A DNA stretch of 17,480 nt, from the NCBI GenBank assembly GCA_030040215.1, contig JASHUD010000057.1, positions 1 to 17,480 on the forward strand. The letters run 5' to 3'. How positions within the stretch are numbered: the stretch's first letter is position 1; the number at the start of each line of letters is the position of its first letter. Of this stretch, positions 1-9,233 are shown piece by piece. The translations under genes were made by a program, and so were the position numbers. The notes beneath the pieces are model-generated. The model was not told the origin of the DNA. It made no database searches and saw only the letters and a list, made by a program, of their open reading frames with translations. This DNA is from Methylovirgula sp. (GTDB taxonomy: Bacteria > Pseudomonadota > Alphaproteobacteria > Rhizobiales > Beijerinckiaceae).

Positions 1-156
1 GAGATTGGTGTTGATGAGTCCGCCTTTGACCAGTTCGACGCTTACGATCGTATGGTGCGGAAATAACGGCAGGAACAGCCGGCCGACCTCGGGAGTGTCC
101 AAACTCACGACGGGCTTGGAGCGTGGCCAACGTTCTTTCATGGGTGCGAGGTTCAT
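1..156 (-). CDS. Phosphotransferase-like protein (APH/choline kinase fold), N-terminal fragment
   Basis: Only the first 47-52 codons are inside the window; the gene continues past the left edge. The visible residues include VSVELVKGGLINTNL, which resembles the N-terminal nucleotide-binding strand and turn of aminoglycoside-phosphotransferase-like small-molecule kinases (the GG-x-x-N-x-N turn). ATGs at 156 and 141 are both in frame and neither has a convincing ribosome binding site, so the start is uncertain. It lies about 50 bp downstream of the RND pump on the same strand and may be co-transcribed with it. The substrate cannot be told from this fragment, and the family name should not be read as antibiotic resistance. 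The fold assignment is moderately supported; the existence of a gene is better supported, because the frame stays open to the edge. Confidence 0.6.
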   Translation of the reverse strand, partial: MNLAPMKERWPRSKPVVSLDTPEVGRLFLPLFPHHTIVSVELVKGGLINTNL

Positions 157-205
157 CCGGCGAACGCGACCAGACTTCTCCGAGAATGCGGCAGGAAAAA
201 GCGCC

Positions 206-3200
206 TCATTCCGCCGGTGTGCCGTCCGGTTCCCGGCGGGCCGGCTCGGGCAGATAGTTCGCCTCGTCGTTGAGCGCCGTCCAGGCGCGCTGCGACGCAA
301 GCCGCAAATCGTCGATCACGGCGAAAAAGGCCGGGACGAAGAGCAGCGACAGAAACGTCGAAACGAGCAGCCCGCCAATTACGGCGATCGCCATCGGCGA
401 GCGGAACTCCGCGCCGGCGCCGAATCCGAGCGCGCTCGGCAACATGCCCGCGACCATGGCGATCGTCGTCATGATGATTGGCCGCGCCCGTTTTTTGCCC
501 GCCTCCACAAGCGCGGCGGTGCGCGGCATGCCCGTCGCCATGGAGCGGACCGAAAAATCGACCAGCATGATCGCGTTCTTCGTTACGATGCCCATCAGCA
601 TCAAAATGCCGATGATCACCGGCAGGCTGAGCGGTCGCCCGGTAACAAGCAGCGCGAGGATCGCGCCGCCAATCGACAGCGGCAGCGAGAACAGGATCGT
701 GATCGGCTGCAGGAAGCTTGCGAAGAGCAGCACGAGCACGATGTACACCATGACGAGCCCATTGCGCATCGCATCGCCGAACCCAGCGCTCAAATCGTCC
801 ATCGCCTCGGCATTCGCCGACTTGCGCACGCTGACGCCGGGCGGAAGATCGTGCATTACCGGCAGCGCGTTGAGCGCCTTCTCGACGTCGCCGAGAGCCG
901 CGCCGCCGACGAGATCGGCTTCGACGCTGGCGGCGCGCTCCCGATCGAAACGGTCGATGCTGACCGGGCCGTTCACGCTCTCGATCTTGGCGAGCCTGCT
1001 CAGCGGCAACGAAGTTCCCGCCGCGGTCGGCACATTCAAAACGCTCAAGACGCGCGGATCGGGGCGGCTCATGAGCTGCAACCGGACCGGAATTTGCCGA
1101 TCGCCGATGCGCAGTTTTCCGGCGCCGACATCGCCGATCGTCGCGATGCGAATTGTCTCGGCAAGCGCCTCGTCTGATACGCCGAGTTGCGCGGCCAGTT
1201 CGCGATTGGGCTCGATATGCAGTTCGCCGCGGTCAAGATTGGTCGAGGCCACGACGTTGCTAACCAACGGCACGCGCCGCATCTCCGCCGCGAGTTCGGA
1301 CGCTGTCGCGGCTACCGCTGCTCCGTTCGATCCGGTAACGATGCGCGATACCGGCCGCGTGCCATAGTCGTCCATGAACCAGAATTTCATGTCGCGAACG
1401 CCGGCCAGATCCTTGCCGATCGCCGCCTGCAATTGCAGAACCGACAGACGGCGCTCGCTCTTCGGCACGTAATTGACGACGATCTCGGCTTTGCGCACTT
1501 CCGGCGTACCCGGCGGCGTGCGGCCGCCGTCGACGAGGACGCTGCTAATCTCCGGCCTTTTGCGCAAACGATCCGAAACCATATCGGTGATCCGCCGCGT
1601 GTCGGCAAGGACGGAACCGGGCGGCAATTCGATGGCCAGATGCGAACGCCCGGTATCCTGCGTCGGCTGGAAATCGCGCGACACGAGATTGGTCGTGATG
1701 CTGAGGACCGAGAGCGCAAAAAGCACGAGACCGACGAGCACGGACTTATAGCGGTTGACGACCGACCATGCGACGAGCTTTCCGTAGCGCTCGATGAGCA
1801 CGTTCGGCTTTTCCTGGCGCCCATCGGGCTTGAGAAAATATGCCGCGAGCATCGGCGTGATCAGCCGCGCGGCGATCAGCGAGAACAAAACCTCCGCCGC
1901 GATGGTCAGGCCGAACTGTTTGAAATATTGCCCGGCGATATTGCCGATAAAGCTCACCGGCACAAAGACCGCGACGATGGTCAGGCTGATCGCGATGACG
2001 GCGAGGCCGATCTCGTCAGCCGCCTCCAGCGCCGCCTTATAGGCGGATTTGCCCATGCGCATGTGGCGGACGATATTCTCGATCTCGACGATCGCGTCGT
2101 CGACGAGAATACCGGTGGCCAGGGTGACAGCGAGAAGGCTGACGATGTTCAGCGAGAAGCCGAACATGCGCATCGCCCAAAATGCCGGGATGATCGACAG
2201 CGGCAGCGCAATGGCCGCGATGATCGTGGCCCGCAAATCGCGCAGGAACAGGAAGACGACGATCACCGCCAGCGCCGCGCCTTCGAAGAACGTGTGGGAC
2301 GCCGCGTCGTAATTGCCTTGCGTATAGCGCACCGAGGTGTCGATGCGCTGGAGATCGAATTCGGGATGTGCAGCTTTGATTTGATCGATGCGTTTTTTGA
2401 CGCGCGCCGCCACGGCAACGTCGCTGGCGCCCTTGGCGCGCACGATGCTGAAGGCGACCACCGGCTCGCCGTTCCAGCGCGCAAAGGTGCGCGGCTCGGC
2501 GATCGTATCCTTGATCGTGCCGAGATCGGCAAGACGAACCCGACCACCGCGCGGCAGATCGATCTCGGTCGCGGCAAGCGCCGCAAGGTCACCCCTCCCT
2601 TCGCCGAGCGCTTCTTGCAGGCGCCGGTTCACCTGCGCGGCGCTCAGGCCCAGGTTCTGAAGACGTCGGGGATCGAGCGACACCTGGACTTCGCGTTGCA
2701 CGCCGCCGATCCGCTCGACCGCGCTTACGCCTTCCACGTCCTTCAGCTTGCCGACAACCACGTTATCGACGAAGTAGGATAATTCCTCAGGCGATTTGCC
2801 CGGCGCTATCGCGGCATAGGTTTCAATTCCCAGCCCCACCGCATCGACGCGGCGGACTCGCGGCCCAGAAGCCGCCGGCGGCAGATCAACAGACTTTACG
2901 GCATTTTTGACGGCGGCAAACGCTTTCGCCGTATCGACGTCGAGGCCGAAGATGATGGTCGTCGCCGATATGCCGTCGCTCACGGACGATGTGATGTGGC
3001 GGATGCCTTCGACGCCCGCAACCGCGTCCTCGATTTTGCGCGTTACTTGCGATTCGAGCTCGGAGGGGGTCGCGCCGAACTCAGTGACCACAATCGAGAC
3101 GATCGGCGGATCGACGTTCGGCAAAAGCGTGATCGGCAGTTTCGCGAAGCTTACGGCGCCGAGCGTCAGCGCGACCAACGCGAAAGCGATTGCCGGCAAG

Positions 3201-3238
3201 GGCTTGCGAATCGATAACGCCGAAACGTTAAGCGCCAT
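206..3238 (-). CDS. HAE1-family RND efflux transporter (AcrB-like inner-membrane pump)
   Basis: Predicted 1010-aa proton-driven multidrug-type efflux pump of the inner membrane, near the usual length of the family (about 1030-1050 aa). A first membrane segment spans about residues 13-31 and is followed by a large periplasmic domain with the family sequence DPPIVSIVVTEFGATP (43-58). The second membrane block starts near 318. The proton-relay motif GILVDDAIVEIENI has both Asp (380, 381), and its partner Lys is present in TKNAIMLVDF (Lys887), so the pump looks functional. The ATG at 3238 is chosen because GGAG lies 8 nt upstream and the first helix then begins at about residue 13; an in-frame ATG at 3301 would add an atypical Arg-rich extension. 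No membrane-fusion or outer-membrane partner is adjacent, which is unusual. The substrate is unknown. Confidence 0.93.
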   Translation of the reverse strand: MALNVSALSIRKPLPAIAFALVALTLGAVSFAKLPITLLPNVDPPIVSIVVTEFGATPSELESQVTRKIEDAVAGVEGIRHITSSVSDGISATTIIFGLDVDTAKAFAAVKNAVKSVDLPPAASGPRVRRVDAVGLGIETYAAIAPGKSPEELSYFVDNVVVGKLKDVEGVSAVERIGGVQREVQVSLDPRRLQNLGLSAAQVNRRLQEALGEGRGDLAALAATEIDLPRGGRVRLADLGTIKDTIAEPRTFARWNGEPVVAFSIVRAKGASDVAVAARVKKRIDQIKAAHPEFDLQRIDTSVRYTQGNYDAASHTFFEGAALAVIVVFLFLRDLRATIIAAIALPLSIIPAFWAMRMFGFSLNIVSLLAVTLATGILVDDAIVEIENIVRHMRMGKSAYKAALEAADEIGLAVIAISLTIVAVFVPVSFIGNIAGQYFKQFGLTIAAEVLFSLIAARLITPMLAAYFLKPDGRQEKPNVLIERYGKLVAWSVVNRYKSVLVGLVLFALSVLSITTNLVSRDFQPTQDTGRSHLAIELPPGSVLADTRRITDMVSDRLRKRPEISSVLVDGGRTPPGTPEVRKAEIVVNYVPKSERRLSVLQLQAAIGKDLAGVRDMKFWFMDDYGTRPVSRIVTGSNGAAVAATASELAAEMRRVPLVSNVVASTNLDRGELHIEPNRELAAQLGVSDEALAETIRIATIGDVGAGKLRIGDRQIPVRLQLMSRPDPRVLSVLNVPTAAGTSLPLSRLAKIESVNGPVSIDRFDRERAASVEADLVGGAALGDVEKALNALPVMHDLPPGVSVRKSANAEAMDDLSAGFGDAMRNGLVMVYIVLVLLFASFLQPITILFSLPLSIGGAILALLVTGRPLSLPVIIGILMLMGIVTKNAIMLVDFSVRSMATGMPRTAALVEAGKKRARPIIMTTIAMVAGMLPSALGFGAGAEFRSPMAIAVIGGLLVSTFLSLLFVPAFFAVIDDLRLASQRAWTALNDEANYLPEPARREPDGTPAE

Positions 3239-4073
3239 GCATTTTGCTCCGCGCCGCCGTCCACGGTCTGGTCCGACCGCCGCATGCGTTATTTGTGCCA
3301 TATTGAGGATGATACGAATCGCTGCGGCGCGGACCGCAGGCACGTTGCTCGGCAAACTTGCCGAAAGCGGCGCCCAATAGAACGATAATCGCCTGAATTG
3401 GCGCTATCTCGTTCCAAATCCTTTCGTGGTGTGGAAAACCGCTCCCCAACGCATCGCAACGCAACGCCTCGGGGATAACGATCTGCGACCTCGCGCCGCG
3501 ATCGTCCATCCCGCTCAACAACGTCTCTATGGCGATTTTCTCCTATCGGACTTCGGTCTGGATTCCCTGCGGACCACGAAGATGTCCAGGCGTATAAATT
3601 CCGAAGTCGCCCAAAAAGAAGGATGCCCCTGGTTGCGTCTGGGCGAAAACCACATCGATCGGTTGATCAAAAGTCTCCGACTCACGTCGCGCCGACCGCG
3701 CGCCGCGGCGGAGAACGAGCACCGAGGCCGAGAGGGCGGGAGTAACACGAAGAATGAGTCCAAAACATGGGGCCGCATGCGACTCCTCGCCTCACCGGAT
3801 GATGGCAACGCCCGAGGCTATCGTTCTAATTCACGGATATTTCGAATAGATTACCGGGACGGGGGCGGATCCGGTCGGTGAACACGGCTCGATTCCGATC
3901 CGCCTCGGCGGTTCGCGATGCCGTTGCTCGCTTCGCGGCTATGCCTTCGCGGCCGGCGGGAGCAAGCTTGGCAGGCATGCAACGCCGTCGGCAGGATCGC
4001 GTTGAAGCCGCTGTACAGGACGACATTGATCGGCTTTGATGGCCACGCCATCGCTTCGAAAGCAGAGACGGTC
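3239..4073. other. Long intergenic region without a convincing gene
   Basis: This 835-bp stretch separates the divergent RND pump and probable hpnP genes. Several open frames of 60-150 codons cross it, but their translations are Arg/Ser/Pro-rich and resemble no family, and none has a good ribosome binding site. It should hold the promoters of both flanking genes, yet I see no clear sigma-70 pair. Local features are an AT-rich patch around 3289-3312, a short inverted repeat CTGCGG/CCGCAG around 3321-3338, and TATAAA at 3593-3598 without a matching -35 box. It could be a decayed gene, a long leader or an undetected small RNA; the sequence alone does not decide. Confidence 0.5.
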
Positions 4074-5660
4074 ATGACGCGTTCGACGATTGATTGCGTG
4101 CGCCGCATCCTCTGCGTCTTTCCGCGTTACACGCCTTCCTTCGGAACTTTTGAATATTCCTACTGCCTCACCCTGGGCACGCGTGCCTTCATGCCGCCGC
4201 AGGGGCTTTTGGTGATCGCCGCGACCTTGCCCAAACATTGGCAGGTGCGCTTCATCGACGAAAACATGGAAGCGGCGACGGACCGCGACTTTGCCTGGGC
4301 CGACGCCGTGTTCGTCAGCGGCATGCACATTCAGCGCCGGCAGATCGAGGACATCTGCCGCCGGGCGCATCGCCACGACAAGGTCGTCGCGCTCGGCGGA
4401 CCTTCGGTATCGGCCTGCCCCGAGTATTATCCGAGCTTCGACTATCTCCACGTCGGCGAACTCGGCGACGCGACGGAAGATCTCATCGCGATTCTGGCCG
4501 ACGACGTACGCCGGCCGCCACGGCAAGTCGTGTTGACCACCAAAGAGCGCCGCGATCTCGTCGATTTCCCAACCCCCGCTTATGAGCTCGCCCGCATCGA
4601 TCGCTACCTGCTTGGCACCATTCAGTATTCGAGCGGCTGCCCGTACCGCTGCGAGTTCTGCGATATTCCGGGGCTTTACGGACGCGTTCCGCGCATCAAA
4701 AAACCGGAGCAGATCATCGCCGAGCTCGACAAGCTGGTTGCCTGCGGCGTCAATTCGGCGGTTTATTTCGTCGACGACAATTTCATCGGCAACCGGCGCG
4801 CCGTCGCCGAATTGCTGCCCCATCTCGTCGCTTGGCAGCAGCGTACCGGCTATCCGCTCAACCTTTCCTGCGAGGCGACGCTCAACGTCGCGCGTACGCC
4901 TGAAATTCTCGCGGTCATGCGCGAGGCGGGATTCGATACGATCTTCTGCGGCATCGAGACGCCGGATCCGGAAGCTCTCAAAGGAATGGAGAAGAAGCAA
5001 AATCTCGTCATGCCGATCCTCGACTCCGTCCGGGCGATCAACGCGCACGGCATGCAGGTGGTATCCGGCATCATTCTCGGCCTCGATACGGATACGCCCG
5101 ACTCCGGAAAGAGAATTCTCGACTTCATCGAGGAATCCAAGATTCCGATGCTGACCATCAATCTGCTCGAAGCGCTGCCGCGCACGCCGCTTTGGGATCG
5201 GTTGGAGCGCGACGGACGGATTCATCACGAAGAAGGCCGCGAATCCAACGTGCACTTCCTCATGCCTTACGACGAGGTCGTCGCGATGTGGAGGCAATGC
5301 ATGAAGGAAGCCTACGAACCCGAGCGCCTTTTCGCGCGCTATGAATACCAGATGCGCGCGACGTGGCCGAACCGGCTGCCGCGTCCGTTAAGCAGACGCC
5401 GCGCGTCGCCGCGCAACATTCTGCGCGGCCTGGTAATGCTCGCCAAAGTGTTCTGGCGGCTCGGCGTCCTCGCCGATTACCGCGCGACGTTCTGGAAGTT
5501 CGCGTTGCCCTTGCTGCGGCGCGGAGAAATCGAACCGATCCTTGCCACCGCCGTCTCGGCGCATCACCTTATCATGTTCTCGCGCGACGCCTGCGCGGGC
5601 CGCACCAACGCTTCCAACTACGCGCACCGATTGCGCGTGCTCGAAGAGGCACGGTCTTAA
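4074..5660 (+). CDS. hpnP: B12-binding radical SAM protein, probable hopanoid C-2 methylase HpnP
   Basis: Predicted 528-aa cobalamin-dependent radical SAM methyltransferase. HpnP enzymes add a methyl group at C-2 of hopanoids (bacteriohopanepolyols), giving 2-methylhopanoids in the membrane. The order of parts fits: an N-terminal B12-binding-type domain (about 10-150) with CVFPRYTPSFGTFE near the start and GGPSVSACPEYYP (108-120); the radical SAM cluster motif C-x3-C-x2-C at Cys189, Cys193 and Cys196 (GCPYRCEFC); VYFVDDNFIGN; and a C-terminal region like that of DUF4070-containing members. Length and spacing match HpnP as I remember it. The ATG at 4074 is preceded by a weak AGAGA; a GTG about eight codons in would also fit. 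The frame extends upstream to 3918, but that part does not look like HpnP. No other hopanoid gene is nearby. The family is certain; the exact methylation site is inferred from resemblance. Confidence 0.8.
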   Translation: MTRSTIDCVRRILCVFPRYTPSFGTFEYSYCLTLGTRAFMPPQGLLVIAATLPKHWQVRFIDENMEAATDRDFAWADAVFVSGMHIQRRQIEDICRRAHRHDKVVALGGPSVSACPEYYPSFDYLHVGELGDATEDLIAILADDVRRPPRQVVLTTKERRDLVDFPTPAYELARIDRYLLGTIQYSSGCPYRCEFCDIPGLYGRVPRIKKPEQIIAELDKLVACGVNSAVYFVDDNFIGNRRAVAELLPHLVAWQQRTGYPLNLSCEATLNVARTPEILAVMREAGFDTIFCGIETPDPEALKGMEKKQNLVMPILDSVRAINAHGMQVVSGIILGLDTDTPDSGKRILDFIEESKIPMLTINLLEALPRTPLWDRLERDGRIHHEEGRESNVHFLMPYDEVVAMWRQCMKEAYEPERLFARYEYQMRATWPNRLPRPLSRRRASPRNILRGLVMLAKVFWRLGVLADYRATFWKFALPLLRRGEIEPILATAVSAHHLIMFSRDACAGRTNASNYAHRLRVLEEARS

Positions 5661-5672
5661 GAGGATCGGCCG

Positions 5673-7802
5673 TCATTGTGCGGCGCGCGCGTCGCTCAGG
5701 CTGGTCTTCGATTGACTAAGCAGCGCGAACGGCACCACCACGTCGGCATGCGCGACGGTTCCCGGGCGATGCGCGGCGATGATCCGGGTCATCCGCAGAT
5801 CACGCAGGGTTCCGGCGATCAGCGCTTCGGTCGGCTCGTCGAGATGGCTTGTCGCTTCGTCGAGGAAAAGAATTCGTGGCTTTAAATAGAGTGCCCGCGC
5901 GAGAACGATGCGCTGCCTCTGGCCGCCCGACAGCGTGCTGCCCATGTCGCCGACGAGCGTTTCGAATCCCATCGGCGCGCGGCGGATGTCCTCGAGAATC
6001 GCGGCCTGCGCGGCGCATTCCTCGATCAAAGCCATGTCCGGATGATCGTCGAACCCCGAAATGTTCTCGGCGATCGATCCGGCGAACAGACCATCTTCCT
6101 GCAGCACGCCGGCGATGGAGCGCCGGTAATTCGTCGCACTGAATGTGCGAACGTCGTAATCGTCGATCGAGATCGATCCCTCGGTCGGCCGAAGAAGACC
6201 CATGAGCACTTTCATCAGCGAAGTCTTCCCACAGCCGGATGGGCCGGTGATCGCGCAGCACTGCCCGGCTTCGATCGAAAGATCGGCGTTGCGGAAGATC
6301 CAAGGCTCGTGGTCGCCGTAACGCAGCGAAATTCCCGAGGCGACGAGTTTCGAACCGCCGCCTTGCACCGATAAATCGCCGGCGGTTCCCTGTTTCTTCG
6401 CCTCCGGCTCGGCGAGGACGATGTCGGACAGCCGTTCGGTCTGCACGTTCAACGCGCGCAACTGCAGGCCGGAGGTCAGAAGGTTTCCGACCCGCACCGT
6501 AAACTGATCCTTGTATGCCAGGAAAGCGACCAGCATTCCGAGCGTCATGTTGTCGGCAAGCACCATTTTTGCGCCGAGGACGAGGAGAATGACGCGATCG
6601 GCTCCGAACAGAAACTCGTTGGCGCGGCCGAACAGAAGATCGAGGCGCTGCAGGCGCAGTCTGGCGTTCAACGCTTCGACGAAATGATTGACCCAGATGC
6701 CGCGCCGCCGCTCTTCGAGTCCGAGAAGCTTGACACTCGCGATGCCGCGCATGGTCTCGATAAAATGCGTCTGCTGCTTCGCCTCATTGAGAATCGCCTC
6801 CTCGGTGCCCTCCTTGTAGGAACGATAGGCGACAACGCGCAGGACGACGTTGATGGAGACTGAGGCCATAGCGACGAAACCGAGCCAGCCGCCGTAAAGA
6901 AACAGCATCACCAGCATGCCGACCGCCATAATCCCGTCGAGAATCGCTTGGACGAGATCCGTCGTAAGCGATTTCTGAATCGTGGTCAGCGCGCCGAATC
7001 GCGAGATGAGATCGCCGACATGGCGGCTCTCGAAATAATCGAGAGGGAGCTTCGTCAAATGATCGAAGAGGCTGGTGCTCCACTGCAACGCGATGCGCGA
7101 GCCGGTAAGCATGATCGCAAAGCCGCGCGCGACGGCGACTGCGAGCTGCACGAAGAGCAGGAGGCCCAGTCCGATGGCGACCACCAGCAGCAGGTCCTGG
7201 TCGGCGTTGACCACCACCTCGTCGATGATGATCTGCGAAGCGATCGGGATCAACAGCGCCACCGCCTCGATGCCGAGCGACAGCAACAGGATTTGCGCGA
7301 GCGCCGGCCCAAGTCCCCGGACATTGCGAAACAAATCTCGGAGGCGCAGGGTTTCGCGCTCGTCTTTCTTGACGAAGAACTGAGAGGGATGTGCTTCGAG
7401 GGCGACACCCGTGAATAACCGCGAAACCTCGCCAAAACTCAGCTCGCGACGCCCGGCTACGGGATCGTTGATCGTGACCGCTCTCGATCCGACGTGTTCG
7501 AGAACGACAAAATGATTGAGGTCCCAGTGGAGAATGCACGGCAACCGCAGCCGCGAGAGGTCGCGCATTTCAAGCCGCAACGCGCGGACGCAAAGCCCCA
7601 TTGCTCCGGCGATTTCCATCAGATGGCGCAGCGTCGCGCCTTTGAGGGAGACCGAGTAGCGCCGCCGCAGCGTGGCAAGATCGATCGGATGGCCGTAATA
7701 GGCGAGCAGCATGGCAAGACACGCCAAGCCGCATTCGGCCGCCTCCGTCTGCAACACGACCGGCACACGCCGCCGGAAGCCGAAATTGAGGGTCGCGCTC
7801 AT
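5673..7802 (-). CDS. Peptidase C39-containing ABC exporter (RaxB/CvaB/CdzA-like)
   Basis: Predicted 709-aa inner-membrane ABC exporter that cleaves the double-glycine leader from a peptide and exports the core. The N-terminal C39 peptidase domain (about 12-140) has the oxyanion Gln18 and catalytic Cys24 in QTEAAECGLACLAML, His97 in NHFVVLEHV and Asp113 in INDPVAGRR, so the catalytic residues look complete. A six-helix transmembrane domain covers about 165-440. The ATPase domain (about 485-700) has Walker A GPSGCGKT (520-527), signature LSGGQ (624-628), Walker B ILFLDE (644-649) and the switch His678. Its ATG overlaps the stop of the upstream hlyD-type gene by 4 bp (ATGA), implying translational coupling. 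It converges on probable hpnP with only 12 bp between stops. The likely substrate is the 66-aa GG-leader peptide at 9454-9654. Confidence 0.95.
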   Translation of the reverse strand: MSATLNFGFRRRVPVVLQTEAAECGLACLAMLLAYYGHPIDLATLRRRYSVSLKGATLRHLMEIAGAMGLCVRALRLEMRDLSRLRLPCILHWDLNHFVVLEHVGSRAVTINDPVAGRRELSFGEVSRLFTGVALEAHPSQFFVKKDERETLRLRDLFRNVRGLGPALAQILLLSLGIEAVALLIPIASQIIIDEVVVNADQDLLLVVAIGLGLLLFVQLAVAVARGFAIMLTGSRIALQWSTSLFDHLTKLPLDYFESRHVGDLISRFGALTTIQKSLTTDLVQAILDGIMAVGMLVMLFLYGGWLGFVAMASVSINVVLRVVAYRSYKEGTEEAILNEAKQQTHFIETMRGIASVKLLGLEERRRGIWVNHFVEALNARLRLQRLDLLFGRANEFLFGADRVILLVLGAKMVLADNMTLGMLVAFLAYKDQFTVRVGNLLTSGLQLRALNVQTERLSDIVLAEPEAKKQGTAGDLSVQGGGSKLVASGISLRYGDHEPWIFRNADLSIEAGQCCAITGPSGCGKTSLMKVLMGLLRPTEGSISIDDYDVRTFSATNYRRSIAGVLQEDGLFAGSIAENISGFDDHPDMALIEECAAQAAILEDIRRAPMGFETLVGDMGSTLSGGQRQRIVLARALYLKPRILFLDEATSHLDEPTEALIAGTLRDLRMTRIIAAHRPGTVAHADVVVPFALLSQSKTSLSDARAAQ

Positions 7803-9085
7803 TGCACTCCACCGTTGCTGACGAGCGCCATGCTGCGCTGCAAGTGAACCAACGGATCGAACAGCCAGCGATAGAGACGGTGTTTTTCAAGCGCGATATC
7901 TGCGTCGACGCGCATGCCGGCCTCGAGCGCCTTTGGCCGGCCGTCCACCGAGACATAGTTCGTCCTCGGCGCGACGAGAATGCGATAGACCGGGGCGCCG
8001 TTCGCGGCCGTGACGGAGGACGCCGCCGTTCCGCCGGTCTGCACGACGTCGAGCGGAGCGCGCGTCGATTCCGTCACCGTGCCTCGATAGAGGCCATAAC
8101 GTTGGAACGGATAGGCGGCGTAGCGCAGTACGACGGGCGCGCCTTTCTCAACGAATCCGATCGCCGCGCTGTCGACGAAAAGATTGACTTCGAGTTCGCC
8201 GGCGCGCGGCAGGACTGTAACGAGCGGCGCGCCCGCGGCGACCTGCTGGCCTACATGCACGCGAATTGATGTCGCGGTGCCCTCCTCCGGCGCGCGGACA
8301 TCGATGCTTCGCTTGGCTTGACTCTCGGTGATGAGCTCGTCGACACGAAGCACGTCGCGGTCGATCTGATTGACGTCCTGCGCCAGCTTGTCGTCGAACA
8401 TCGAGAGCTGTCCGTCGATGTCGCTGATGCGGCCCTGCACCTGAAGATAGTTCTGCTGAAACTGCGCGCCTTCGGCCAACGCCTGAATGTAGAGATAATT
8501 CTGGCTCTCGAAATCGGGATCGGCGATAAACCCCGACTTGACGCCGTGTTGTAGTTCGTCGGCCTTCTTCTTCATCGCCGCGACGGCCGAGTTCTGAATG
8601 GAGATTTGCTGGGCAAGCTGCCGATATTGGTTCTCCAGGTTGGCGCGCTCTTCGACGAGCGATTGTTTCTGCACCCGCGCCATCGAAAGGCGAATGGTGC
8701 GTGCCTTTTCGAGGTTGGCCTTCTGCTGCGTGAGCTGATCGATCACCTGTTGCTGCGTCGCTCCGTCGGACGTGTGGGTATCCAGATTGACGACATAGAG
8801 AAGAGCGCCCTTCTTCACTTCGTCGCCCTCCTTTACGGCCGCCAGGGTAACTACGCCGGCGGAGGGGCTGGCGAGCGTGATGAGCCCCGCCTTGGGCATC
8901 AGCACGCCGGTCGCATGCACGCGGCGCGTATAGGTGCCGAACACGGCAAAGAGCGCCGCCGCAGAAAGCAGCACGACGCAGATCCCGGTGACGATACGGA
9001 TGGATAGCGGTTGGACGAGGTGCACCGGACCGAGCCAGGTGTCGCGTTTGGCTTGCAGCACTTCATTGCGGAAGAGAGCCGTCAT
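7799..9085 (-). CDS. HlyD-family periplasmic adaptor of a type I secretion system
   Basis: Predicted 428-aa membrane-fusion protein linking the ABC exporter to an outer-membrane channel. It has a short cytoplasmic N-terminus, one membrane helix (about 29-50), then a lipoyl-type half (GVLMPKAGLITLASPSAGVV, 60-79). A Gln/Lys/Glu-rich coiled coil (about 111-260) follows, then the second lipoyl half (DVRAPEEGTATSIRVHVGQQV) and a beta-barrel region. This layout is that of the CvaA/RaxA/HlyD group. The ATG at 9085 is chosen; a GTG at 9127 in frame would add an atypical 14-residue Cys-containing extension. The ribosome binding site is weak. It is first in the pair with the C39 exporter and diverges from the peptide gene. 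No TolC-like gene is in the window. Confidence 0.93.
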   Translation of the reverse strand: MTALFRNEVLQAKRDTWLGPVHLVQPLSIRIVTGICVVLLSAAALFAVFGTYTRRVHATGVLMPKAGLITLASPSAGVVTLAAVKEGDEVKKGALLYVVNLDTHTSDGATQQQVIDQLTQQKANLEKARTIRLSMARVQKQSLVEERANLENQYRQLAQQISIQNSAVAAMKKKADELQHGVKSGFIADPDFESQNYLYIQALAEGAQFQQNYLQVQGRISDIDGQLSMFDDKLAQDVNQIDRDVLRVDELITESQAKRSIDVRAPEEGTATSIRVHVGQQVAAGAPLVTVLPRAGELEVNLFVDSAAIGFVEKGAPVVLRYAAYPFQRYGLYRGTVTESTRAPLDVVQTGGTAASSVTAANGAPVYRILVAPRTNYVSVDGRPKALEAGMRVDADIALEKHRLYRWLFDPLVHLQRSMALVSNGGVQ

Positions 9086-9233
9086 GGCCGACCATTGGCT
9101 TGGACAAGAGCATGTCGCGCGCGGCACGCGTCGATTTCATGAAAACTGCGGCTTTCTAAGGACGGCTTTACGACAAACTTGAAGCAACAAAGGTCAAGCT
9201 TGGATTCCCTGAAAAACTCGCGCAATATTTTGC

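Noticed and set aside
5..2782. Two long plus-strand open frames (5-1177 and 1187-2782)
   Set aside because: Both lie antisense to the RND pump, which has intact family motifs. Their products are Arg/Asp/His-rich with no recognisable domain, as expected from the opposite strand of GC-rich coding DNA.
3411..3415. EcfG-type promoter (GGAAC with CGTT downstream) on the minus strand
   Set aside because: GGAAC is followed by CGTT only after 26 bp, whereas the general stress sigma factor needs about 16-18 bp. No better match was seen ahead of probable hpnP.
3426..3881. Possible 151-aa gene in the long intergenic region
   Set aside because: No ribosome binding site, Arg-rich translation without family resemblance, and competing frames of equal quality on the other strand.
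3939..5297. 452-codon minus-strand open frame opposite probable hpnP
   Set aside because: Antisense to a clear radical SAM gene, with charged low-complexity translation and no family features.
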